Below, in pieces: positions 23,117-36,331 of a stretch of DNA of 64,000 bases; within the stretch, counting starts at the first letter, position 1, and each line of letters begins with the position of its first letter. The DNA is taken from assembly GCA_002989075.1 (NCBI GenBank), contig PSQN01000016.1:310001-374000 (forward strand), written 5' to 3'. Below the pieces are notes generated by a model. It was not told the origin of the DNA. It was given only the letters and a program-made list of their open reading frames with translations, and did no database searches. The DNA comes from Arthonia radiata (taxonomy: Eukaryota > Ascomycota > Arthoniomycetes > Arthoniales > Arthoniaceae). Made by a program: the position numbers and the translations under genes.

Positions 23117-23938
23117 AGAGTAGAAAAATCGGCGGTGCCACAAACTCTGATACTAGCGCGTCTGCTTTCCCTTGGTGCTCGGGTCTTGGCATTACGCTAG
23201 CGTGCAACGCGTGCACACGCGAGATCTCATCTGAACATCACCGACTTCAACGTCGCCCACGCCCTATCTGAAAGTCGATAGACATCAGGATTATACATCA
23301 GCTGCAGCAAGCCCGAGTATCTGAATCAGGCATGAAAATGTGCTTGCCCGATCTCAGCAGCGGCGTAGGCAAACAATGCCGCAGGTTTGATTTCAGGAAA
23401 AACAAACTGTGTGCTCATCAGGGCTCACGATGAGGCGGTGAACGCCGCATTTCAGAAAAGCTCTCGTCCGCCGCAAATGTTCGCACTGAGTATCTCGCGC
23501 AATCAGCCTTCGCTTCAATGCACCTTGACAGTAAGAAAGTGAACAGACTATGGCAAGAGTGAAGATCGAACCACGTGCTGCGTGACCCGAATCGGGCAGT
23601 CGCAGACCTTGCTTACTTCGTCGATGGGAATAAATAGTCCTCCCCATCTGCAGATGCTTCCTCTCCGCTTCTTCCTCTTCACACCGAATTTACCCTCCTT
23701 CTATCTCTTTATGCAACACTATCGCTTCTGATCTATCTTCTTCTTTGATCATCTGCTCATTCTCTGCGGTTGCTTGTCAGCTGCGAGCCCCGGCTCTGCT
23801 ATGAGCTGCTAGCTGATTGCCCAGCTGATCTTCGCCTCGGCAAACATTGCCCACCCGTCTTTCTCTCTTAGCAGCATACACTTCACCAGCGTGTCTTCGA
23901 AGTCTTCGCCCCACACTTTCGCCGAGACAGACTGAGCA
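23117..23938. other. Intergenic, upstream of Argonaute gene
   Basis: No gene. A strongly pyrimidine-rich stretch from about 23640 to 23760 (cttcctcttcacac, ccttctatctcttt) looks like a transcribed fungal leader of the Argonaute gene. Confidence 0.45.
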
Positions 23939-26908
23939 ATGTCGGCAAACACTCCAACCTTCTTCAAGTAAGGCCTTCAAAATGTGCTCTATGGAATGAA
24001 GCTGACTGCAAGCCTTAGGAATGACGGCCAAAATCCCACTATCGACGCTCGTGTCGCCGTCGTTGAGCAAAAGTTCGTCGCGCTAGACATCACCGCTCAG
24101 CTACAGCGAATGGACCTCCAGTCTGAATTCCCTTTGCGCCCGGGGTATGGCCAAGCGGGACGTCGGACTGAGGTTTGGAGCAACCAGTTCACACTTGATC
24201 CAAAGCATGATATGACGATTGGTCGGTACGAAATCAGCTTCAGCCCAGTACCTTCCGCGAGGAAAGCGAACAACATGATGCGGAACTTCCTCCAATCACG
24301 TGAAATGGCGTCAGTCCGAGGCAAAGTTGCTACCGACTTTAGACGATACTTGGTCTCGGTCAAACCGATCCCCCCCAAAGTTCTCGCGAAGCGGCAGATG
24401 ATCGTCATGGAAGAAGAAGAGGACGAGCCTGACAATCCGAACGCTGTCCACGTCAACCGAAAGTTCACGATCGAGTTCGGCAATGCGACATTGTTCCCTG
24501 TTTCGGAATTACTGGCGAGCCTTCGGGCACCTGAGCAAGCAGTGAAGACTAACAAAGCCGAGATCGTAGCATGTCTCAACATGATCATGAACCACGATGC
24601 GAAATTGCAATCTCTGGGGACGTATCCAGCTCTGATGGCCACCAGCGCTAATCGCTTTTTTTATTACAACGGCGTGAGAATAAAGAGCCTTGAAGGCGGA
24701 CTCATGGCCGCTGAAGGCTATCAGACATCGGTGAGGCCAGCTGCTGGTAGGCTGCTGTGGAACGTTCAGATTCGCTACGGCGTTTTGCTCAAGGACGGCC
24801 CGCTTCGTTTCGTATACGACGAGTTCCGCAAAGATCGCACTAAGCACGATGCTCGCACAGGATCACGCTTCTTGCGGATGAAGCGAGTGGTACTGAATCA
24901 TTTCCCCGCTAAGAAGAACAAGGCTGGGAAAAATATTCCAGCCATCCGGACAATCATCGGTCTCGCAAAGGAGAACGAGACTAAGACCGCCCGATGTCCT
25001 TTTGACGGAGCTCCGCCGTCAAAGGTCTCTTTCAAACACACTGATGATACGAATGGGAAGAGCGAGTGGCGCACAGTGAAAGACCATTTCAAGAAAGGTG
25101 AGCAAATTGTGACATTTCGGTGAGCATGGCTAACTCATCACTTTTAGCATGGGATGTCACGGTGGGCGATAGCTATCCTGTCGTGAATGTCGGCGACGAG
25201 AAGAACCCAAAATACTTCCCCATGGAAGTACTTGACCTCCTTCCCGGCCAAGACATGAGAATGCACCTCACACCCCAACAGACGGCAAATCTCACCAAAC
25301 AGTTCGCCATCTGTCCGGCTCACCAGAACGCGTACAGCGTCGCACACTCATCGCAAGCAATGCTTCGGGCGAACTCTCCCAACGCGACCTTGGTAAGTTT
25401 GTCAACCTTTCCGTGTTATCTTCTGCTGATGTGCCTCAGCAACAAATGGGGTTGACACTGGGAGCTCAACTCATTCGAGTACCTGCGCGCGTCCTCAATG
25501 CTCCGGTCATCGCGTATAGCGGCAAGCCAAATACACCGATGTTTGGGTCGTGGAATTTGCAGAACAGCAAATTCTCGAAACCAGTGACGAAATTCAGCTG
25601 GGGTGTTGTCCGCATCTTCTCAGCTCAGAATCGGGACAACGCCGTGTTTCAGCAAACTACCTACGACAATTGCATCAAAGAATTCAAGAAGCAGATGGAC
25701 GCAGTTGGTCTCGGCGCCAAAGAGCCCATGCAGACTTGGGACTTTCATGGGTTTCGGTCGGAGGACATCAACGAAGACTCACTTGAACAGCTGGAACAAA
25801 TGCTGCGCACCATTCTCAAGTCCAAGCTGTACGCTGCAGAAAATCCGTTCATGCTCATCATCGCGCCAGAACATCCCAAACTACACAGCTATATCAAGAC
25901 AGTCTTTGACACCAAGCTGGGTATGCGCTCTACTAAGGTCCGCTGCGACAAATTTATCAAGGCCTCGGCACAGATGTACGCAAACATATTGATGAAGATC
26001 AATCTCCAGTTGGGCGGCATTAATCAGATCCTCGCTAAAGGCTACGGTGGTCTCTATGGCGACGGCGAGACACTCTTCATTGGTTGGGACATCACCCATC
26101 CGGACGATGATAGCCGCATTGACGCGCCCAGCGTCGCCGCCTATGGCTGCCAGCGCAGAAAGGACAAAGTGGATCCCACGAAGAGACAGGCAGAAGAGCC
26201 CGCGGCGCACCTCGAGGAAGCTGCTCACTGGTTCTGTAAAGGATGGATATTCTACCATGACGGGAAGATGCCTAAGCGCTTCGTCGGCTATCGTGGTGGA
26301 GTCTCCGACGGTCAGCTGGCGATGGTGAAGAACGTTGAAGTCCCAGCAATCAGACGAGGTTGTGAGAAGGCCGCCAAAGAAGCTAAGCTTGACTGCAACA
26401 TCAGCATTGCTGTCTTGTTTGCGGTAAGAGGCACAGTCTACGCTTCTACCCAGCGTCCAATGGACCCAACGACATCGACTCTAGGTCTGAGAGTGCGCCG
26501 GCTGGCACCGTCGTCGACAGCAATGTCACAGCACCCGAGATGTTTGACTGTTACCTGCAAGCCCACGTCGCCATCCAAGGAACCTCGAAGTCTGCGCACT
26601 ACACCGTTGTCTACGACGAAATTTTCGTGCCGCAGTTCAAGTCACTGCCACCATTGACTCCGGCGGTTAGATCAGGAGCCGAATATTTTCAGCAAATGAC
26701 CAACAACATTTGCTACCTTTTTGGGCGGGCGACTCCCTCGTACTACGCCGATCTTGCAGCGGAGAGAGCTCGCCTGTGGCTTGCGAAGTTTTTTGGTCCG
26801 TCTTCTTCAGATCGAGGATGTGACAAAGGTGCTGCGGCCGCAGCAGCGGACGATAGCCCGACCGTGGAGCTTCACAACAAGCTTTCAAAGGTCATGAACT
26901 ACATCTGA
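23939..26908 (+). CDS. Argonaute, slicer residue lost and reading frame broken
   Basis: Exons 23939-23967, 24019-25097, 25148-25392 and 25440-26908. Coding length is 2822 bases, one short of 941 codons. Order: N domain (RPGYGQAGRRTEVWSNQF), DUF1785 linker (GGLMAAEGYQTSVRPAAGRLL), PAZ end (PVVNVGDEKNPKYFPMEVLD, LLPGQ), MID (NRDNAVFQQTTYDNCIKEF) and PIWI. In PIWI the first catalytic Asp is present (LFIGWDITHPDDD), the second is Gly (YRGGVSDGQ against the family's YRDGVSEGQ; codon 26295-26297), and the final His is present (SAHYTVVYDE). At about 26412-26423 the frame shifts by -1: ISIAV is followed, one frame away, by VCGKRHSLRFYPASNGP and the normal PIWI end. No intron can bridge this. The family loads small RNAs for silencing. 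This copy should not cleave targets and may make only a truncated protein; a sequencing error in the shift is the alternative. Confidence 0.9.
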
Positions 26909-27928
26909 CATCGACGTTGCAGCCAGGATCTGCCGACGTCTTGAATATTTGGCGTCCGATCAATCCCTTCATGACGACCTCTCATCTACGACCATCTGAG
27001 CTCGTGACAGTTGCACGGCTCTTATTTCGAGTCCATAAAAACTTCGAGCGATCTCATCAGCATTTGCGAACATCGAAATATACGTGGCAAGCTAATGCTA
27101 AGCCAGGGTTTCACTCACCATGATGCTTCCGCCGGCATCATTGGCATCATTTTTCCTACATCGCTGTCAAGAGCTACGCTGAGCGCACAAATCAGAGATC
27201 TCCGTTCGTCCGCGGAGAAGCAACAAAGGCTTTGCGCCTGCTCAATATCATCTGTCAGAAGGACATCTCATTCAGATCATGTGACTGAGCTCTCACTCGG
27301 ACAGCTTCCAACCTGCTGGAAATCGAGCACGCCGCAGCAACGAGTGAGGGGCCGCTATTTTCAACCTCCCGTGGCCACCGCGCCACCAATATTTCCCCTT
27401 ATGTATGGCGGCACTCGTCCCGCATCGAATTTGACGATATCGCCGAGCCCATTCAGCACATCTCCGCACCATGAAGAACACAAATCTCAGCACAGTCAAT
27501 CGCACACATTTCCACACACGTCCATCACCAACCCTACGCACGCATAGCAAGGTATGATTAGATAGCATGAATGTAATGACTCACGACATTGCAGACAGGA
27601 CTCTTTTTGTGGAGCGTGGTCATGTCAATGCCTTGTGAAACGTCTCGATTTTCATATCTGCTTTTTGCATACAAGCTGTCAGAGACGCGTTTTGCACACG
27701 TCGAAGCATCTTGCCCGGGGCGTGCCAATGCGAACATCTCGACTAATCCACCGCGACCACGAGAAGCTTCACCAGACCACAACGCTCGTTCGCGCACAGC
27801 ACAATCCAGCCTTCAATGACCCTTGCTAGCCCCTTCTCAACACCCAACTCGGCGGCGACACCCTTCCCACTACTCTCTTTCATCGATTTTTCTCCTCGTC
27901 ATAGGCTCTGCCTCTCTCCCAGTTTAAT
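26909..27928. other. Intergenic between Argonaute and beta-COP genes
   Basis: Open frames at 27011-27547 (plus) and 27558-27797 (minus) have no domain and unnatural composition. This is the shared 3' space of two convergent genes. Nothing else recognised. Confidence 0.4.
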
Positions 27929-30900
27929 CTACTTCCTCGGCCCTTTCTCAGCGGTCAACCCCTTCAGGCTTCCCAATGACAACGCTAAGCCTTGCGATCG
28001 CGATCGGATGCGCACGAAACCGGTGACGGGGCCGCCAGGCGTTTCTTGCTCGACTGAGAGGTTGGCGAGAGCGTCTTCGCCTATTTTGGTTTGATGTTAG
28101 CGCTGGTGGGCAATCGAATATTGCATTAGGTGGTGTTGGAGGTAAAAGAAGGGTGGTAGATTGATTTGGGTCTCGGGTGTCAGGGAAGGTGAGTAGTGCG
28201 TCGGCAAATTTATCCGAGAGAATACAAGGGGAAAGAAGTGGGGGAAGTGCTGAAAAGGAGGATGCAACGGAAAGAAAGCACAACATACCAAACACCGACC
28301 GCGCGTACAAATTCGCGCTCAAAAACGCACAATCCCCCTTCATGCTCGCCGCGGGCGTCAAGCACGCCATATTCGTCGACCCCTGCAGGCGCGCCAGGAA
28401 CGCGCGCAGGTCCGGCGCCTTGGTGTTGATGTTGACCTTGTTCTCCCACTCGAACTCGGTCCACATGCTGCGGAACTGCGTCTCGGTGCACTGCGCCGGC
28501 TGGATGTAGTCCATGATGTCCACGTGGACGTCGTTGAGGATGACGACGGCGTGGTCGCCTGCGGAGGCGCCGTCGTAGACTACGTTGCCGAAGATGACGC
28601 CTGTGTCGGTGGAGGAGACTTTGATGGTTGATTGGACGTTCTGCGTGGAGCGTTAGCAGATCCTGAATGGGTGTTCGGGTAGTTGGGAGTAAGCGAGTGA
28701 AGTGGGTGGAGGACATACCTGGAAATCGTGCGGCGCTAAGTTCTGCGTCGTCGGCCGCTCTACGACCTTCAGATCGCCTAACGTCGCAAACTCGACACAG
28801 AGATTTTGAAGCGTGCTCGTCGTCTGATTCACGAGCAACACATCCAACACGATGTCGAACTGATGCACCTTGACATACGCTTCTGCGTACACTGGATCGC
28901 TGAAACCTGTCAACTGCACCACCCGGCTCAGCTTGCTGCTTAGATCGACGCCGCCAGCTTCGTCGCCCATTGCACCGCTGAGGTCATCCACAACATCTTC
29001 GGGCGTGTTCTTCTTCGTGAGCTGTCGAATCGATACGACATCGTCGACTTGTGTCGCGGTCTTGGCCCGCTCCGCCGCGTCTTTCGCCGCACGCTTCTTT
29101 TCCTCTGCTGCAACCATCGCGCGGAAAGCTTTGCGCGTGTCGTCCAAGAAGACCGTCTCGAGCTGTTTGCGTTGCGCGAACTCTGCCAGAGAGCGCACGC
29201 AGGACATGATGCGGTCCACGGAATCCTCATCGATCGGCGCTTTCACGAATTGAGACTGACCGACGCGCACGATGGAGATCATGATGAGCATCGCTTCTGC
29301 TCTGAGCGCGTTCGTGCGTGCGGTGTCTGTGGAGATCTCGGAATGGCGCATGACAAGCTTGGTGAGGGTGCTGGAGAGGACGGTAGCCAAGTAATAGTCA
29401 CCATCAAGAATGAGCTGACGCAGTGGCGGCTTCTGCGCGGCTTTGACGGCTTCGAGCTTGGCGGAGGCATGGGACGTGAGGGCGGACTCAGAGGCGTACG
29501 TGCCGTCTGCGAGGACTTTGCGGGAGTTGCCAGGAGTATTCGAGGAGCCAGGCTTCGGCTTGGGGGTGTCACCGTTTACCTGACCGTTCATCTCAGATGC
29601 TTTGCTGAGGTCATTGGGAGCACCGGTGTCGGGTTGATCATCGAGAAGGCGTTGTTCAGAAGACAGGATGGGGATCTCGCCGAGGGATGCTCGGATGCGC
29701 TTCCAGGCGTCGCGGATATCTTGAGCCTCGAGAGAATACTCGCCAACAATCCAGAGCGCGCCACGATAGACCTTGCCTGCTCGGACTTCCTGGAGGGTGG
29801 AGACGAGACGCTCGACAATAGTAGGACGGAGCTTTGGGAACTTTTCCACGACCTCCTTAACAAATGAGATGACATCAACAGCCGACGCAGAGTTGAAGTC
29901 GGCGATGAAGTCCATGAGCAAACCGACAACGGACGCAGCAATCTCAGAAAACTTGATGGCGCACTGGTGGATCGAGTGGACGAGCAGTGAGCGATATTCG
30001 TTGTTCTTCTCGTACTGCTCGTCAACAGTCTTGGCAAGCTCTTTCTTCAGCAACATGACCAGCTCCTCCACGTTCTTCGAAGAGACCATATCAAGGGCAA
30101 TGGTGAGGGACTTCCGTCGGACCTCAAGATCTGGCGACGTGAGCACCCGCAGTATTTCCATCGTAAGGTCATCAAGAACACCCTCATTTCGTTGCCGCAG
30201 TTGATTGACCCTTTCGAGAGCGATGAGCTTGACATTGTTGTCAGACTCTTTGATCGCAAGGTCGATGAACTTCTGTGCCGCTGCTTTCACAGCTACTGGG
30301 TTGTTGGTAAGAGATGTCAGGGAAGAAGCGGCTTCGTAAACGACGGTATGCGCGGGTGCCTCGAGGAGGTCAAAGATCACGCGCAGGTATTTTGACTTGT
30401 TTTGTTGGTTCTGCACAGCATCTTTTCGCATGAACTCAAGCTCACTGAGTTGGAGCAGCTCATGCGCGTTCGGTATGCCGTCAAAGACGCGACTTAAATA
30501 TGCCAGCGCCCTCTCATGACTGATCGTCTGTAGCGCAACAAAGGCGTTGCGCTTGCACGTGTGGTCGCTCTCGGTGTCCAGAAAGTTTTCAATCAGTTCC
30601 GGCGCATCTGGAATCATGTTCTCGGAGTGCTGGTGGATCGACGAGACAGCGAAGACAGCGTTCTTGCGGACGTAAGCATGCCGATGTTCGAGACATGACC
30701 GTGCGGAAGAAAGAAGTGGCTCAATCAGTTCGGGTTCTCGTAGCTTGCAGAGAAAGCGGAGGGTGTTGCCGCGGATGTATTCGTTGGGGTGCTGTAGGTC
30801 ATTCCGGATGCCATTGCTACACGATGCGTCAGTCTGCACAAGCTGTACATGCCTCGAGGGAGGTCCGCATACCAGACGAGGATCATCTCCTGCTTGAGCT

Positions 30901-31177
30901 TCCCTTGCGCATCCAGTTTGGGACATATCTCGTAATAGAAGTACAATAGCTTTTTCAACGGCTTGTGCTTCGAGGGCATAACAAATCGTATGATGTGCAT
31001 AAGAATCTGAGGCATCGGGTCGCCATTTAGCATTAACGTTAATATTCGTTTCATCGTCTCCATCTTGGAATCGTCAGTGCCCTTCTCCAACTGCGTCTTG
31101 AGCTCTTGCAGTGATGGCTGATCTGCGGCATTGTCCTGGTGAATGAGGGTGTAGGCGTTCTCAAGGAAGCTGCCCAT
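27929..31177 (-). CDS. SEC26: Coatomer subunit beta (beta-COP)
   Basis: Four exons on the minus strand: 31177-30873, 30816-28719, 28640-28289 and 28080-27929; 2907 bases, 968 residues. The N-terminal HEAT/adaptin solenoid is recognisable from [18 protein letters not shown] and [13 protein letters not shown]. The C-terminal appendage region has [29 protein letters not shown] and the closing [20 protein letters not shown]. The length matches the family (about 950-970). It is a core subunit of the COPI coat that recycles cargo from Golgi to ER. A low-complexity linker ([20 protein letters not shown]) separates the halves. The last intron (28081-28288, 208 bp) is much longer than the others in the window. 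It is divergent from mago. Confidence 0.97.
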
Positions 31178-31664
31178 GTTGACGGTAGCGAGCGGATTGG
31201 GCTCTCACTGTAACGAGAGCCCGACGTTGCTGTAAAGCCTAGCAGGCCTGCGTGGAATCCTAGTAAATTTGTGGAGGGAGTTGCGGAAGGGCTGGTGGAA
31301 CAACGGTGGAAGTAGTGCAGCACTGGGAGAAGTGACCGCTATCTGCAATTCGTGAAATCCGGCTGGATGGTTAGCATGCTCCCCCCGAGTTACGCGTCGC
31401 TGTCAATGTTCGTTGGCTGAAGTCGCACTCGACCCTCATTCACCTGCGTCCACTCCGGAATTTTGGTCATAAGTCTTGGCATCAGCCTTACAAGGCGCCT
31501 ACATACTCGGCCAGTCGTTTAGTAAGGCTTGGGATCATCTCTCGGTGCTGGGTCGTTGCAATGTTTTGAAAGCATTGAACCCGTCGCTGATTAGATAGTA
31601 TTCGAAAGATCTTAGAGACCTGTGCGTACCACACTCGAAGCTTTGACGACGACTTTCCGCGGAA
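31178..31664. promoter_or_regulatory. Divergent promoter region, SEC26 / mago
   Basis: 487 bp separate the start codons of two essential housekeeping genes that point away from each other, so promoter elements are probably shared. I identified no individual factor site with confidence. Confidence 0.5.
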
Positions 31665-32437
31665 ATGTCGACACAAAACGAGCCTTTCTATCTCAGATAT
31701 TAGTAGGTCTCATGCGTGCGAGAGAAATAGCAAGACGTAGTGCTAACAAGATGAAGTTCCGGTCATTCAGGTCGCTTTGGTCACGAATTCTTGGGTGTGT
31801 TACTCCCTCTGATGCATTTCCGCATTTTCTGACCAGCCAGAATTCGATTTTCGAGCGATAGGGGACGGCCGTAGCGCGTCTACTCGATATGCCAATAACT
31901 CAAACTACCGCAATGACTCGCTCATCAGGAAAGAGAGTAAGACGAGGTTGTCGGACAGCCGATGCAAAACTGACGGGGCGGTAGTGTGTGTCAGCGGCTT
32001 GATGATCCAAGAAATAAAGCGTATTGTCAAGGACAGTGAAATCATGAAGTAAGCCGTGACAGACTTAACGGTTCAAATGCGGTGCTGACGACAAGCAGGG
32101 AAGACGATACCAAATGGCCACAGAAGAACAAAGATGGGAGGCAGGAGCTTGAGATACGACTCGGCAGCGAGCACATCTCATTCGAGGTTTGTAGCTACCT
32201 GTGAAACAACCTTTTTGAAGTGCCGTGGTGCTAACAAGGTGACAGACTGCGAAGATCGGGTCACTCGTGGACGTGACCGAGTCCGAGGATCCTGAAGGCC
32301 TTCGAGTGTTCTACTACCTGGTGCAGGATCTCAAGGCACTGGTGTTCTCGCTCATATCACTGCACTTCAAGGTATGGCGATCTGGCTTGCTCATTGACAG
32401 TGGCAGCACTGACGTCCCGCAGATCAAGCCAATCTGA
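31665..32437 (+). CDS. mago: Mago nashi homologue, exon junction complex core
   Basis: Seven exons rebuilt by hand: 31665-31702, 31757-31794, 31841-31936, 31985-32048, 32099-32186, 32246-32371 and 32423-32437; 465 bases, 154 residues, phases all consistent. The product starts [20 protein letters not shown] and contains [62 protein letters not shown] and [17 protein letters not shown], ending HFKIKPI. This is the nearly invariant Mago fold that dimerises with Y14 on spliced mRNA. Length matches the family (about 150). Introns are 46-59 bp. No single exon exceeds 126 bases, so the gene is invisible as a long reading frame. Confidence 0.96.
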
Positions 32438-33067
32438 TGAGACTCAGAACGAGATATCCTCTTTCAATCAGCTCACGACCAGTCTGTCTCGTCATATCGC
32501 ACCCTCGATGGAAGCTTGGCAGTCCTATTTACCGCTTAGAACAGTCCCGCAGACTGCCCTTTATTCCAGCGTCCAAGGTCATCGAACTTTTGAGAGCTCT
32601 CTCAAAAGCCCACAAGCCTTAGTCTTGATCTGCGGAAACAACGACTGGCCAACTCGTGTCCAGCCGAGCTGCTCGTGGCTAGCCGGAGTACATAGCAGTT
32701 TTTTCGAAGGCAGGGACGTGAGAGGCTTTCCAAAAGACGCGGAGAACGTGGATGGAAAGAGGTTTGGAGGAAGGCCTGGGGGCTTTGTAACCAGTAAAAG
32801 ATGAGATGGCGCCCCCAGTGGAGACCCCCGAGACCCCACCAAGCCCCAAGAATTAGTGGGACCGAGGGAGTGCGACTCCGGAGGGAAGCTCTGGCGCGAC
32901 GACCTGCCAGATTGACCTCTTCTGATGATCGCATCTTCTGCTCTCCACCTCAACAATCATACCTACCTCGTCGCAATGGCTGTCATCACTTGTCCTGTGG
33001 CCTAAACCCACATTGTTATTGCCTTCCTTGTCTGGCTACCTAATGCGCCAACTCTGTCCCCTGAAGC
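32438..33067. other. Intergenic
   Basis: 3' region of mago and promoter of the Gid4-like gene. Several overlapping frames on both strands (32394-32804 plus, 32579-32956 minus) show no domain. Confidence 0.45.
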
Positions 33068-34250
33068 ATGCCCACCCACGACGAGACCACCCTGCTTCCG
33101 CCATTGGAGCGTACCTCAAACCTCGATATCTCTGCACACGCGACTTGTCCTCCTGATGACGGCAGCCCGATCATTACAGCACATGCATCTCCTGGACAGC
33201 AGACTCTCGCTTCCTTAGCCCTCTCCTCACCCAACGCGCTCGCAGACCATCATACAGAGGATGCACGCGCTGAGGTCTCTCAAGCAGCTCTCGGTGCGGC
33301 GGAGCTTCCCACCTCGTTGAGAGACTCCCCATCCACTCCACAACCAAACGAGGAAACCACTATAGGCGCGACCAGCAGCACTAGCTCCGCGACACCGGAA
33401 CCGCTCGCCAGACATCGCGACGAGGTGAAGTCTGACGAGACCCGATCATCTCGTTGCGCAACCTCACCTCTTCCTCCGCCTCCTCGTCAAGCGCTCACAC
33501 CACCCGACGCATACGTAAGCTGTCATCAATATACACATACATTGCGAACAAAACAATAACCACCCATGCAGCGCATCAACCAACACACCTCGTCCTTCCT
33601 CAGGCATGGCAGCAAGTTCGTCGGCACGCAACAGTCGGACCGCCAGGTATACAATGTCACAGTCGAGCTTAAGCATGTTGATATGCGAGAGTCGTTTCTG
33701 TGTGGCTACTTGCGCATCGAGGGTAGGTCCTGGAGGAGTGGGCGTTTATGATCGTGGTCACTAACCGCGACAGGCCTCACCGACCAGCAAAAGATTCTAA
33801 CCACATATTTCGAGGGCGAAATCATTGGGACCAAATACACCTTCATGACACGAAACTCAGACTGGGGCTCCAACATGAAGGTCGACATGCAACATTGGAA
33901 TAGGTTCCCTGCATGGCGACCACTCGCGCGACAAGCGCAGCAAGACGGCTTCAACTATCGCGACTATGCTCAGCGGGAACACTTGTTCATGCGATGGAAA
34001 GAGCACTTCCTAGTGCCCGATCACCGTGTCACGCATATCACTGGCGCCAGCTTTGAGGGCTTTTACTTTATTTGCTTCAATCAAGTGCAGGGAACCATCA
34101 GTGGTATCTATTTCCACTCTAAGAGCGAAAAGTAAGCTTGCCTCACATCCGTGGTACAGCGAGGATACTAATTGAAGCAGCAGGTTCCAGCAGCTGGAGT
34201 TAAAGCACGTCCACGACTTCGGGTGCAAAGGTGCCATGGAGTTTGCATGA
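33068..34250 (+). CDS. GID4: GID/CTLH ubiquitin ligase substrate receptor Gid4 (Vid24)
   Basis: Four exons: 33068-33514, 33572-33722, 33774-34131 and 34184-34250; 1023 bases, 340 residues. The first 150 residues are disordered and Ser/Thr/Pro-rich. The Vid24 domain follows: SFLRHGSKFVGTQQSDRQVY, VTVELKHVDMRESFLCGYL, GLTDQQKILTTYFEGEIIG, YTFMTRNSDWGSNMKVDMQH and WNRFPAWRPL, then FEGFYFICFNQVQGTISGIYF. In yeast Gid4 binds N-terminal proline degrons of gluconeogenic enzymes and delivers them to the GID E3 ligase upon glucose refeeding. The domain is closed by FQQLELKHVHD after the last intron. The motif match is strong; the long N-terminal tail is not alignable by eye. Confidence 0.95.
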
Positions 34251-34651
34251 GCCACGATTGAATGAGATTACGAATATGAAAGCGATGTTGAGCATGGCAT
34301 GGTCAGCGTGGAGTTCTGGGCATTTGTTGCGGGAAACTTCAAGACGGAGCTCTGTGATCGCTGGTCGACTCGATCGTTGTCCTACCTCTGTATAACCGCT
34401 GCATGGACCGGCGGCCCTTTTGCTTTGGATCACGCACATATCTACATACCGCACTGCTCTCCACATAGTCATGCACGACTTCACTTCGCATATAACCACC
34501 ATAGAACCGCTCAACTCTTCAAAATGAACGAATAGTGCTGTCTTGCAGCACGCTAGTCCAGTTTCGGCATGACCAATCCTATGCTTCAAAACACCCATTG
34601 ACTTCTAAGCTGCTCTTCAGCACCCTCCTCGCAGATATTAGACACCACAAT
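34251..34651. other. Intergenic
   Basis: 3' region of GID4 and promoter of TRM8. No gene seen. Confidence 0.45.
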
Positions 34652-35909
<1,258 letters not shown>

Positions 35910-36331
35910 GTATGAGAGTAGTCGACAGCATCAACAGGCGCGACACCAGGGTCGAGCCAGAAGCGATCGCGAGATCTATGATGTTGGACCCATTCAGAAA
36001 GATGCTCCCCTTACTGGACCACAGCCTTGCCTTGTCTGAGCGTACATCAGAATCATCTGGACATGGGCCGACACCCGCGCATGTTTTGACCGTATCCATC
36101 TCATCTCACGTATACTCCACAACATGCTCTGACAGCAGCACGCTCAGACGCCTCTATGTATAAGACTTTCTTTTCCTCCTCTATTCCTCCTCTATTCCTC
36201 CTCTTCACGTTTCTACTCAGCAAAGGAGAACGATTGTATACTACCCACCCTCAAGCAATAACGCGCGAATTGCAATCCCGCAGCAACCAAAACATACAGT
36301 TGACAGGGACAGCGCATTATCAGCACTGATC
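35910..36331. other. Intergenic with pyrimidine minisatellite
   Basis: 3' region of TRM8 and promoter of the PPxY gene. It contains the small tandem repeat at 36175-36206. No gene. Confidence 0.45.
36175..36206 (+). repeat. Three-copy 11-nt pyrimidine tandem repeat
   Basis: Unit cctcctctatt repeated about three times, lying about 130 bp before the next start codon. Pyrimidine tracts are common in fungal promoters and could influence transcription start choice. Confidence 0.7.

Noticed and set aside
26400-26440. Programmed -1 frameshifting as explanation of the Argonaute frame change
   Set aside because: No canonical slippery heptamer or clear downstream structure is visible, so an ordinary indel is simpler.
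3201-27000. A single biosynthetic cluster linking the NRPS-like enzyme, AKR, GMC and SDR genes
   Set aside because: The genes are spread over nearly 50 kb and interleaved with housekeeping genes, and no transporter or pathway regulator is present.
27011-27547. 178-codon plus-strand frame after the Argonaute gene
   Set aside because: Lacks a good start and any domain; composition resembles translated non-coding DNA.
29049-29867. 272-codon plus-strand frame inside SEC26
   Set aside because: Antisense shadow of a conserved beta-COP exon.
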